The notes under the pieces: model-generated
What the model was told of the DNA's origin: nothing
What the model saw: only the letters and a program-made list of their open reading frames with translations
Database searches by the model: none
Made by a program: the position numbers and the translations under genes
Source of the DNA: a virus
DNA length: 61,677 bases
Reading direction: 5' to 3' (one strand)
IMG/VR virus record: IMGVR_UViG_3300017757_000005
Location: 1 to 61,677 of that record
Shown: positions 25,349 to 32,853 of the stretch, one piece after another
How the letters are laid out: each line of letters begins with the position of its first letter
How positions within the stretch are numbered: position 1 is the stretch's first letter

Positions 25349-25424
25349 TGGTGGACTCGACAGGACTCGAACCTGTAATACAAGTTTAGAAGACTAGTGT
25401 GATATCCAGTTTCACCACGAGTCC
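25349..25424 (-). tRNA. tRNA-Arg(UCU), CCA encoded
   Basis: A full cloverleaf of 76 nt: acceptor GGACTCG with CGAGTCC, D stem GTGA/TCAC, anticodon loop CTTCTAA giving UCU, T arm ACAGG-TTCGAGT-CCTGT, discriminator A and encoded CCA at 25349-25351. The anticodon stem has one T-T mismatch. It reads AGA, a frequent Arg codon in this AT-rich genome. Confidence 0.93.
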
Positions 25425-25444
25425 ATCCACTGTAAATAAATGCA

Positions 25445-25474
25445 AAAGGGAAGGAGATGGCAGTCCTTCCCTTT
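25445..25474 (-). terminator. Hairpin before the tRNA
   Basis: AAAGGGAAGGA pairs with TCCTTCCCTTT (11 bp, loop of 8) followed by TTTTGCATTTATTT on the minus strand. It sits between the stop at 25491 and the tRNA 5' end, so it is a terminator or tRNA processing hairpin. Confidence 0.65.
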
Positions 25475-25490
25475 CTATCATCAGCTATCG

Positions 25491-25931
25491 TCAGTCAATA
25501 ACAGATGAATCCCTTAAATCAGGAACTGAAACACCATTATCTTCATCGGCGACATCTATATCAATACCGAAGTCTTTCAGTTCCTGAACGAAGTCGGCAT
25601 CTTCCTCGTCTTTTATGACAAACTTTGGTTTCGGTAAACGAGATATCTTTATATCCTCAGCTTCACGAATCGCCATCTCTGAGTCTGCTCCTGGAGCAGG
25701 AAAGAAATAGATGCCTTTGTCGATCTTGTTAATCTTATAATTCCAATTAGGTGTACCGATCTTAGGAAAACTAGGATCTTCAGCATGTTTTTCTTTCAGC
25801 TTAACAATCCCTTCAGTACATTTTTCCAAAGTAATAGCACCACCAGTCTCAAGTTCAGGATAGACAACAATCATGTTATCTACCCATCGCTTTTGAAACT
25901 TAGTAAGAAGTTCGTATGGTGTAAGTTCCAT
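25491..25931 (-). CDS. Unknown protein coupled to the CobS-like ATPase
   Basis: The 146-residue protein starts MELTPYELLTKFQKRWVDN and contains a mixed middle (NWNYKINKIDKGIYFFPAPG) and an acidic tail with repeated Asp. TAATG couples it to the ATPase above. No family recognised. The acidic tail and coupling suggest a partner or adaptor of the MoxR/VWA system, but that is only context. Confidence 0.6.
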   Translation of the reverse strand: MELTPYELLTKFQKRWVDNMIVVYPELETGGAITLEKCTEGIVKLKEKHAEDPSFPKIGTPNWNYKINKIDKGIYFFPAPGADSEMAIREAEDIKISRLPKPKFVIKDEEDADFVQELKDFGIDIDVADEDNGVSVPDLRDSSVID

Positions 25932-27136
25932 TATTCAGATACCTCTTCAGTAAATGGGTTTCTATCACTATCTTCCTCAGCTGGAGAATCCATTTCCCCA
26001 GCAGAGATTTTAGTGTAAAGGTCAAGGAATGCCATTTTAGTGACATCATCAAACCTATTCAAGCAAAGTTCAATTGCTTTCTTCTCGTTTTTAAAGATAG
26101 AAAAAGCACGAACAATGTGAGTCAACCTACGAGTAGTGATATTCTCGTCACAACCACCATCATCAAAAGTCTTACGAACAACTGCTGCCCACTTAACTAA
26201 GTTAGAAGCAAAGTCGTCAAGACTTTTAGATTGGTTGATAGTTTTCTTCTGGTCAGCTAGACCAAAGTGAACGAACAGATTTTTAACAATCTCTAACTCA
26301 ACTTTTTCAGTTGGGTAAGGTTGGTTAAAAGTCACAGCAAACCTTTCTAGGAATGCTTCGTTAAGGACATTCGTACCGATGTATCTACCATCGTCAGATC
26401 CTTTACCTTTAGTGTTCGCAGTTGCGAAGATATTAAATCCTGGAGCAGGAGTAATCATTTCATTTTTTAATTTGAAATAAAATGGTTTTCCTTCAAGGAT
26501 AGGTTGTAAACAAAGAAGTGTATTCGCACCACCAGCATCAATCTCATCAAGAAGAAGAGGGATACCAAATCTCATAGCGATTACAATTGGACCTTCTACG
26601 ATTTCAACATTACCATCGACCAAAGTTTTAGAACCAATCAACTGGTCTTCATCAGTCATAGTATTTAAGTTGACACGAATTAAAGGTTTTTTCTGCTTAG
26701 CACAGATTTGCTCAATGCTAGTAGATTTACCATTACCAGTCGGACCTGCTATGTAAGAAGGATAAAACATACCAGACTTCACAATAGTTTGTAAGTCACG
26801 ATAGTTTCCGAAAGGAACATAGTTAGGATCCACACATGGAACCAAACTATTTTTATCAACAGTTGTTGAAACAGCTGAAGACTTAGTAGATGGTGTTGAT
26901 ACAGTATCAACAGCAACTGGGTCAGCAACTGGTTTAGAAACAGAACCACCTGGAATTACATAAAGTGCTGGTTTGCTGTTAGCAACTTTATTTTCCCAGA
27001 TAGATCCTGGTACAGAAATACCAGAAGATCTGACTTCTAGTATTTGTTTGGCAGTCATTTCACGACTGTCACTTGCTTCAGGAAAAAGCTCAAATGCTCT
27101 TTCTAGGAAAGCAGTTTCTTTAGATAAGTTTGTCAT
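25931..27136 (-). CDS. MoxR/CobS-like AAA+ ATPase
   Basis: The 401-residue protein has a long Ser/Thr-Val linker (about 70-100), then Walker A GPTGNGKSTS (about 137-146), Walker B strand IPLLLDEIDAGG, and sensor FNIFATANTKGKG, with Arg finger candidates in EAFLERFAVTF. It matches the CobS-type proteins of cyanophages; CobS is the ATPase of cobaltochelatase, but MoxR-type ATPases also remodel proteins with VWA partners. The VWA protein at 29616 is the likely partner. GCGAGGT gives the start. Its promoter region is copy B of the long repeat. Confidence 0.85.
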   Translation of the reverse strand: MTNLSKETAFLERAFELFPEASDSREMTAKQILEVRSSGISVPGSIWENKVANSKPALYVIPGGSVSKPVADPVAVDTVSTPSTKSSAVSTTVDKNSLVPCVDPNYVPFGNYRDLQTIVKSGMFYPSYIAGPTGNGKSTSIEQICAKQKKPLIRVNLNTMTDEDQLIGSKTLVDGNVEIVEGPIVIAMRFGIPLLLDEIDAGGANTLLCLQPILEGKPFYFKLKNEMITPAPGFNIFATANTKGKGSDDGRYIGTNVLNEAFLERFAVTFNQPYPTEKVELEIVKNLFVHFGLADQKKTINQSKSLDDFASNLVKWAAVVRKTFDDGGCDENITTRRLTHIVRAFSIFKNEKKAIELCLNRFDDVTKMAFLDLYTKISAGEMDSPAEEDSDRNPFTEEVSE

Positions 27137-27155
27137 AATATATACCTCGCTTTAA

Positions 27156-27260
27156 TTTATTAACTTATACAGATGATTCTACTCTCATTTGACCCAAAAG
27201 TAAAGTAAAATCGTCCATTTTTTAAGATTTTTTTATTATTAAAAAACAACTACTTATAAC
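27156..27260 (-). promoter_or_regulatory. Long conserved promoter region, copy B
   Basis: TTTACT (27199-27204), 17 nt, TAGAAT (27176-27181), preceded by GACGATTTTACTTTAC, a TCTTAAAAAA run and GTTATAAGTA as in copies at 9009 and 31995. It drives the CobS-like gene with a leader of about 35 nt. Confidence 0.7.
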
Positions 27261-27265
27261 CTTTT

Positions 27266-27523
27266 TTACTTTCCTTGTGATAAAAATGCGTCAAAACTTA
27301 TCTGTCCAGACGAATATTTCCATGTTCCATCGGTATTATAGTGGGTTGGAAACTCACCTGTTTTATCATAAGCATCGATAGTCTTACGAATATGGTTTCC
27401 TTCCTCATTCTGCATACCCATCAACTGATGGAGGACTTTATTGTTTGGATCTTTTCGCCATAATTCAATAGCAAGATAATCCACTACCTTTTCGTCCATT
27501 GATGTTTTTATATGTTTTCCCAT
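27266..27523 (-). CDS. Unknown 85-aa protein
   Basis: AAGGAGAAC precedes the ATG at 27523. The protein is soluble and helical, with LAIELWRKDPNNKVLHQL and NHIRKTIDAYDKTGEFPTH. No family recognised. It ends directly in front of the copy B promoter region and follows the sulfotransferase gene. Confidence 0.6.
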   Translation of the reverse strand: MGKHIKTSMDEKVVDYLAIELWRKDPNNKVLHQLMGMQNEEGNHIRKTIDAYDKTGEFPTHYNTDGTWKYSSGQISFDAFLSQGK

Positions 27524-27539
27524 GTTATAGTTCTCCTTG

Positions 27540-27614
27540 TTAATAATGTCGTATTATCCCTGCGATAATAAAAAAGCAGGTAATTATTTCTAGATAAAAT
27601 TTAAACCTATTCAT
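27540..27614 (-). CDS. Possible 24-aa membrane micropeptide
   Basis: ATG at 27614 to TAA at 27540 encodes MNRFKFYLEIITCFFIIAGI plus IRHY. AAAGG lies 7 nt upstream, inside the sulfotransferase end. Hydrophobic throughout the middle. Size makes this only tentative; it otherwise fills an 80-nt gap. Confidence 0.3.
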   Translation of the reverse strand: MNRFKFYLEIITCFFIIAGIIRHY

Positions 27615-28260
27615 ATCCGAACCTTTCTAAGTCTTCTTTGTAATATTTTTCTATTAGTGGTTTGCCTATTTGTAAGTAATCATTATCATCATGTTCTGGC
27701 ATTCTGCTGGTAATATTTAATTTTTCGCCACCTTCATCTTCAATCTTCTTTACGAATACATTATCAGCCAACCATAAATGTTGTTGAAGCCATGGTCGAT
27801 ATTCAAAGAAACAATCCATTTCATCATTTGCTTTTCCTACAGTATCTAACCACTTGTAATAATTTTCAGGATTATTATCTTGAATAAGTGGAGTTATCTT
27901 ATTGTAAAGCATAGTATCAAACTTTGACATCCCACCCATATAATGTCCAAAATTTTGCGATATTCTTTGTTTGTGTTCATATTGCATAAAGTCTATTCTT
28001 TTATCAGTAATATGTTTTTGTGGCATAAATTTAAGTTCAAACCAAAACAAATAAATTGACAATAATCTATCATGCGGATTCCTTACATGTGTATATATAC
28101 AATCATAATCAGCATACTGTTTATCATAAGGACTATGCTTTCCTGTGGTCACTTCTTTCATATCATTACCATATAGTTCCTTCAGTTTGTACTTCTCAGT
28201 CGTACCACCAGCTTTGGGGATATGTATGTAATAAACTTTTTTAGGAACGATATATGTCAT
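27607..28260 (-). CDS. Sulfotransferase family protein
   Basis: In 217 residues, IHIPKAGGTT at 12-21 is the 5'-phosphosulfate-binding loop and THVRNPHDRLLSIY at 57-70 the 3'-phosphate-binding segment of PAPS-dependent sulfotransferases. The rest is helical with aromatic substrate-contact candidates. It overlaps the glycosyltransferase by 4 nt. I infer sulfation of a carbohydrate made or modified by that enzyme; protein tyrosine or host lipid substrates remain possible. Confidence 0.82.
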   Translation of the reverse strand: MTYIVPKKVYYIHIPKAGGTTEKYKLKELYGNDMKEVTTGKHSPYDKQYADYDCIYTHVRNPHDRLLSIYLFWFELKFMPQKHITDKRIDFMQYEHKQRISQNFGHYMGGMSKFDTMLYNKITPLIQDNNPENYYKWLDTVGKANDEMDCFFEYRPWLQQHLWLADNVFVKKIEDEGGEKLNITSRMPEHDDNDYLQIGKPLIEKYYKEDLERFGYE

Positions 28261-29108
28261 TTTATCCAGTCCACTTTATATTTTTTCAAACTTTTAGGAT
28301 ATGCCTTTGGTAGATATGCTCTTACTCTCGCTAACCAGTTTTCTTTTGGTCTAGAAAAAGAGTAATAATGTATTCCTCTTTCATTTGGTTGATATAAGTA
28401 TAAGTCATCATCATGTAAATATTGTATCTTAAACTCTTTTCTTTTGTCAGCCATCAATGCTTCAATATGAAAAATTAGGTCTTCAGCTATTTTAATATCT
28501 TCTTTAAACTGTAATTTATAGATTGAACCCTTATGAAATCCTATCAATCTATTTAATGTGCCATGCTCATTATTAGGATGCTGATAAAATTTCTGTAATA
28601 ACTCTCTTAAATCCAACCACTCAGATATATAGGATGTTGGCTTATCGTACTTATCCCCCATATCCTTTCTTATTTGTTCGCTCAGCTGAGCCAGTTCAAC
28701 CTTTTCATATATCTCATCTTTCCACTTATACTTGCCACCTGATGAGAATAAGAAGTCGCCATCGTACTTCCTTTTGAATAACTCAGGCAGTGTAGATCCC
28801 CATGCGTCATCGCCATCTATTAGAAAGCAATAACTAAAGAATCTTAAATTAGTATCCATACCAAAGTTTCTCATCATCAAGTTTTTACCAAATCCTGGAT
28901 TACCATTACTTCTAGTGCTAGAAAAATAATGACAACCTGTTTCTTCACAAGCAATCTTCATCCTATCTGCCCAATTAGTATCATTGGTGTTCGCGTGTAC
29001 CCATATAGGATATCCTTGACAACTTTTCATACAGTTAAGAATATCTTCTTTACTGTGGTTGTCACTGATTAAAATTCCTATGACTGCTGTATAACCTGAG
29101 TAGGACAT
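28257..29108 (-). CDS. Family 2-like glycosyltransferase
   Basis: The start is uncertain: ATG at 29108 (MSYSGYTAVIGILISDNHS) or an in-frame GTG at 29141; both overlap the gene above and neither has a good ribosome site. LIDGDDAWG is the metal-binding DxD and the later KIAEDLIFHIEALM the ED-type base motif of GT-A transferases. The first strand (AVIGILISDN) fits a nucleotide-sugar fold. It is directly coupled to the sulfotransferase, so a sulfated glycan is a plausible joint product. Confidence 0.7.
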   Translation of the reverse strand: MSYSGYTAVIGILISDNHSKEDILNCMKSCQGYPIWVHANTNDTNWADRMKIACEETGCHYFSSTRSNGNPGFGKNLMMRNFGMDTNLRFFSYCFLIDGDDAWGSTLPELFKRKYDGDFLFSSGGKYKWKDEIYEKVELAQLSEQIRKDMGDKYDKPTSYISEWLDLRELLQKFYQHPNNEHGTLNRLIGFHKGSIYKLQFKEDIKIAEDLIFHIEALMADKRKEFKIQYLHDDDLYLYQPNERGIHYYSFSRPKENWLARVRAYLPKAYPKSLKKYKVDWIK

Positions 29109-29317
29109 AGATATAAAGGTACACCAGCATTCGGTGCCCACTGTTGAGTTTTACTTTGTATTTTAGATATCCGATATGCTTCTTTTTTATCAGAAGTTTC
29201 ATGGATAACTTTGTTTTGATAATCGCCACCATTTTCTATCACATGAAAAGATTTACCTTTTCGCTTTACATGATATCTTAGTTTTGAATTGGGTGGGGGT
29301 GTTTTCTCTTTTCTCAT
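29078..29317 (-). CDS. Unknown 79-aa basic protein
   Basis: It begins MRKEKTPPPNSKLRYHVKRK and has a short strand-rich core (SFHVIENGGDYQNKVIHETS) resembling small DUF2188-type folds, then KKEAYRISK. It overlaps neighbours on both sides. The link to DUF2188 is a pattern impression only. Confidence 0.55.
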   Translation of the reverse strand: MRKEKTPPPNSKLRYHVKRKGKSFHVIENGGDYQNKVIHETSDKKEAYRISKIQSKTQQWAPNAGVPLYLCPTQVIQQS

Positions 29318-29619
29318 AAAGAAGTACCATATCCTTTCTCTTTAGCATTTATTAAAAGGGTTGCTCGGTCAAAAACCCACGGATCTCTGAGAGGTAAATG
29401 ATGACCAGTGGATCCATCCCACCGAGCAAATACTTCATCAAAAAATTCTATTTGACAAAGTAATGGATGTTCGTTTTGCAAATCACGAAGTTCGTCAGCC
29501 CACTTCTGCCATGTCGCATCATCGACAATGTTGTCATTCATTTCATAATAAATGCAGGAGTGGACTAACATTTGTGTTCGCCTTTGCTTAATCTTTTGTT
29601 TTATTTCTTCTTGTGTCAT
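29314..29619 (-). CDS. Small protein resembling the LigA N-terminal (Ia) domain
   Basis: In this 101-residue protein, SCIYYEMNDNIVDDATWQKW and DELRDLQNEHPLL follow the hairpin pattern of the NAD-binding Ia domain of bacterial DNA ligase (YYxxDxPxxxDxxYDxLxxEL...HP). The rest of the ligase is absent. Free-standing copies of this domain occur in many phages; their role is not known to me. ATGA overlaps connect it to the VWA gene above and the basic protein below. Confidence 0.65.
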   Translation of the reverse strand: MTQEEIKQKIKQRRTQMLVHSCIYYEMNDNIVDDATWQKWADELRDLQNEHPLLCQIEFFDEVFARWDGSTGHHLPLRDPWVFDRATLLINAKEKGYGTSL

Positions 29620-31988
29620 GCTACCCTATCTACGAAAGTATTCATAAGAACTTTAGATTGCCTGTTAGTTTTCAAACCTTTAGTGAATTGCCTAGCGATT
29701 TGACTAGCAGTTTTTTTCTCGATGTTATCAATATCAGTAGCATCTACACTAGCAGGATTTAATTTAGCTGTATCTAAGAAAAACATTTCATCGCGACCGA
29801 AGTCAGAGAAAGATCCCCAACCACCATTCTTACGAATCTCTAATCTAGCTTTATCAAACCCAAACATAGGATATTCACCATTCCCATCGTAAGAAGGATG
29901 GTTGTAGTGATAGAACTGTTGCATACCTCTAAAAGAATTTCTTCCTAGGAAATATCCGATAGTAGTACAACCTCTAGACTTGATAGCATCGAGGAAAGCA
30001 AAATCAAAATTATTTCTAGAACCTGAAACAACATATTTCTTTTTAGTCACAGGATCTATAAGAGTATCAACATAAGAACCTCTCAAAGGACGACCATTGA
30101 TATCAGGATACAGTTCCCTTTCAAGTTGGTAATTAGATTGAATACCTCTACTATATCCAGCACCATCAGTCAAAGTGATAAAGTTTAATTTATCAAGATT
30201 ATGTTGCTTTTGAAATCTAGAAGTATAACCAACCATAATTTCAAGTGCTTCAGTCAAAGGAGTACCTGAAAGTGAAAGGTTGTATGAGTAGTACCATAAG
30301 AAAGAGTGTAAGTAAAAACACATTTCATCAAACTCTTTATTATTCATCTCATTAGTAAGTAGTTGGTACAACCACATATTTTCTCTTCTAATATGATGTA
30401 GTTTTTCATTATTAGCAGATTTTGCAGCAACCACTTTTTCGTAATCTTCCTGGGATACTAACTCTACAGAATTTTCATTATCATTAGAATATCTGTTATG
30501 TACATTATCATGATTAGAAAATGCCAATACTTCGAAAGGAATATTCACTTTACGACAGAAAGTTGAAAGAATAATTACTTGTCTCATAGTATCACGCATA
30601 ATATTTTGCATAGAACCAGACCAGTCAACTAACATAACGAATCCATGATTTTTATCATCAGAAACAACATTAATTCTTTTGAATAAATCTTCAGACAGTT
30701 TGTAGTTGTAAAGTTTTTTTACATCTAACTGACCAGTCTTAGCAGTTTCAGTACGAGCATACCTTTGAGCAGATTTTTTCATCTCAAACTCTTTTACCAT
30801 ATAATCAATATCAGACTTAATATTGTTCATAAAATTATCATAGTCTTCTTTATAGTATGCACCAGACTTATCGCCAAGATATTCTCTACCATAGTAGTCT
30901 TTAAATGTTTCTGTATCACCAGCATGCCAACCACTATCCAAATATACAGACGAACCATTATCTTTAATAACTTTACTATCATTCATAATTTCACTATGAA
31001 CAGATTCGTTATCGCTTTTATAACCATCAGCTCCTGGAGTTTTAATCTGCTTAAGAATTTTTTTGTAAGAAATTTTAGGATCTACACCCATAGGATATTC
31101 TTCCATTTGAACATTTCTAAATATCTTACCATCATACTTAGCATGTTCAGTCATCTTAGTATCAAGCGATGCTTGAGTTTGAGATTCTAAAGAAGTATCA
31201 GAATATTCAGGAGTTTGGTCAGCTTGACCCGAACCACCTTCAAGACCAGATGAGAAACTATCACCATTATCGTCATCGCCTTCTTCAGTTTCAACCTCTT
31301 CACTATTAGATTCTGAATCGCTTTCATCGTATTCAGTATCGTCATCGCTTTCTTTAGTTTCATATTCTTCGTCGAGGTCAGCATCATTCAGGTCACCTGC
31401 TTGAGCCATTTGTTCCTGAAGTGCTTCTTCTTCTTCTTTTTTCTTTTTACGAGCATACTCAGCCAACTCTTTAGCAAGTTCAATAACCTGCGGGAAAGTT
31501 TTACAGCTATCAACTCTAGAAACTATTTTGAATTCTTCATCAGAAAATTTGATACCAGACTTAAGACCAATTTTAAAATACAGGTTAATTTTATCAATTA
31601 GGTGTAGAGAGTTTACATCTTTACCTTTAATTTGAAAGAAGTCATCATCAGCAAGTTTTTTATAACCTTGTAAAAAGTCAGTACGAAGTCCAGGATACTC
31701 AGCTTGAATTAGCTTTTCAATACGAACATCTTCAATAACATTCGCATAGTTTTTAGTAAGTTTATCCTTCATGACTTCTTCAGTAGCATAATTGGGGTCA
31801 GTCCATAAAGCATGACCAACTTCATGACCAATCATCAAGTTTTCAACAGTCTCTTCAAGATTTACGAAAGTTGGAAGTGTAAGAACACGATTTTTTACAT
31901 CGAACGATGCAGTAGGAACTGAAGCACGAACTACTTGTACATCTTCAGTACTGAGTAATTTAGCAAGTATATCTTTAGAATTATTCAT
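29616..31988 (-). CDS. VWA-domain protein with N-terminal HExxH motif (CobT-like)
   Basis: The start at 31988 is set by GAGAGGTAAA. In about 790 residues: HEVGHALW (H55-H59) is a zinc-metallopeptidase-like motif; about 200-280 is a long acidic, low-complexity stretch of Glu, Asp and Ser; and the second half is a von Willebrand A domain with the MIDAS loop VDWSGSM and a later TLTDGAGYS. CobT-type proteins have the acidic linker plus VWA layout and pair with CobS ATPases (25931). Here the HExxH segment suggests a peptidase regulated by the ATPase/VWA pair. True cobalamin synthesis is unlikely since CobN is absent. Confidence 0.8.
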   Translation of the reverse strand: MNNSKDILAKLLSTEDVQVVRASVPTASFDVKNRVLTLPTFVNLEETVENLMIGHEVGHALWTDPNYATEEVMKDKLTKNYANVIEDVRIEKLIQAEYPGLRTDFLQGYKKLADDDFFQIKGKDVNSLHLIDKINLYFKIGLKSGIKFSDEEFKIVSRVDSCKTFPQVIELAKELAEYARKKKKEEEEALQEQMAQAGDLNDADLDEEYETKESDDDTEYDESDSESNSEEVETEEGDDDNGDSFSSGLEGGSGQADQTPEYSDTSLESQTQASLDTKMTEHAKYDGKIFRNVQMEEYPMGVDPKISYKKILKQIKTPGADGYKSDNESVHSEIMNDSKVIKDNGSSVYLDSGWHAGDTETFKDYYGREYLGDKSGAYYKEDYDNFMNNIKSDIDYMVKEFEMKKSAQRYARTETAKTGQLDVKKLYNYKLSEDLFKRINVVSDDKNHGFVMLVDWSGSMQNIMRDTMRQVIILSTFCRKVNIPFEVLAFSNHDNVHNRYSNDNENSVELVSQEDYEKVVAAKSANNEKLHHIRRENMWLYQLLTNEMNNKEFDEMCFYLHSFLWYYSYNLSLSGTPLTEALEIMVGYTSRFQKQHNLDKLNFITLTDGAGYSRGIQSNYQLERELYPDINGRPLRGSYVDTLIDPVTKKKYVVSGSRNNFDFAFLDAIKSRGCTTIGYFLGRNSFRGMQQFYHYNHPSYDGNGEYPMFGFDKARLEIRKNGGWGSFSDFGRDEMFFLDTAKLNPASVDATDIDNIEKKTASQIARQFTKGLKTNRQSKVLMNTFVDRVA

Positions 31989-31994
31989 TTTACC

Positions 31995-32104
31995 TCTCAA
32001 ATAATTTAATTTATACAGTCATTCTACTCTCGTTTGACCCAAAAGTAAAGTAAAATCGTCTCTTTTTTTAGATTATTTTATTATATAAAATCAAGTACTT
32101 ATAA
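31995..32104 (-). promoter_or_regulatory. Long conserved promoter region, copy C
   Basis: TTTACT (about 32045-32050), 17 nt, TAGAAT (about 32022-32027). Upstream GACGATTTTACTTTAC, TCTAAAAAAA, the ATTTTATATAATAAAAT palindrome and GTTATAAGTA match copy A almost base for base. It drives the VWA gene. Confidence 0.72.
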
Positions 32105-32671
32105 CTATTGGTTGAAATTACCTCTAATTACTTGGGTTGTACGACCACTTTTTGCGTCTTTTTTCATCTTTTTAATGGCTCTATCGAGTTTCATCTTAGA
32201 TACTCTTTGCGTGAAATCTATTCCTAGCATATGGTCATACTCATGTTGGAACACACGAGAGACATAACCAGATAATGTAGTCCTGATTTCTTCGCCTTTA
32301 AATGTTTGGTATTTCACTTTGATAAGTCTAGGTCGAGAAACCATGAGCCAAAGGTTGGGTCTAGATAAACATCCCTCAGTCATTATACTAACTTCTTCTG
32401 AAGATTCTAATATCTCAGGGTTGAATATAGCCATAGCTGGTAAGTCCATTTGTTCCTCAGCAGTCAATGCGAATACTTTATATGGTAATCCTATTTGATT
32501 GGCTGATAATCCTGCACCCTGTAATTTTCTAGAAGTCTCAATTAATAACAATCCAAGTTTTGCTGCTTCCTCTTGTGGATTTTCATCAAAGTTCCACTCG
32601 TCTTGTGGGGAAGTTAGTAATGGATCGTTGTATGGTATTAATTCACCTTTTGCATCATCAAGTACATTCAT
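32105..32671 (-). CDS. def: Peptide deformylase
   Basis: All three PDF motifs are intact in 188 residues: GAGLSANQIG (53-61), EGCLS with C101, and HEYDH (143-147) for the metal and catalysis. It removes the formyl group from new proteins. A 30-residue N-terminal extension and a basic C-terminal tail are longer than in typical bacterial enzymes. Phage PDFs are known from cyanophages, where they are thought to help turn over host photosystem proteins. TAATG couples it to the DUF465-like gene. Confidence 0.93.
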   Translation of the reverse strand: MNVLDDAKGELIPYNDPLLTSPQDEWNFDENPQEEAAKLGLLLIETSRKLQGAGLSANQIGLPYKVFALTAEEQMDLPAMAIFNPEILESSEEVSIMTEGCLSRPNLWLMVSRPRLIKVKYQTFKGEEIRTTLSGYVSRVFQHEYDHMLGIDFTQRVSKMKLDRAIKKMKKDAKSGRTTQVIRGNFNQ

Positions 32672-32850
32672 TATGAGATTCCTAGTTTTTTCTCCAGATT
32701 AGTAAGTTTATCTTTTAGTTTTAGTTTGGTAAGTTTTAGTTGTTTGAGTTTTTCAGAGTCAAATCGATGCTTTTCAACTTCTTCATGTATTTCATTATGT
32801 TCGTAATTAACTCTATTATATTGTTCCATTAGATGTGCTTGTGCGTTCAT
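32671..32850 (-). CDS. 59-aa DUF465-like coiled-coil protein
   Basis: ATG at 32850, with AAGGAG about 8 nt upstream, to TAA at 32671. The protein MNAQAHLMEQYNRVNYEHNE continues to HRFDSEKLKQLKLTKLKLKD, which carries the DUF465/YdcH-type LKxxKLxLKDxL helix. TAATG leads into peptide deformylase. The gene is 4 nt from gp46. Function unknown in the family. Confidence 0.7.
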   Translation of the reverse strand: MNAQAHLMEQYNRVNYEHNEIHEEVEKHRFDSEKLKQLKLTKLKLKDKLTNLEKKLGIS

Positions 32851-32853
32851 GTA

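Noticed and set aside
30765-31190. 141-aa plus-strand frame
   Set aside because: Antisense to the VWA gene; Ile/Phe/Thr-rich composition comes from complementing Asp/Lys/Glu codons.
25931-31988. Cobalamin synthesis by CobS/CobT
   Set aside because: No CobN or other pathway gene in the window, and the VWA protein has a metallopeptidase-like N-terminus.
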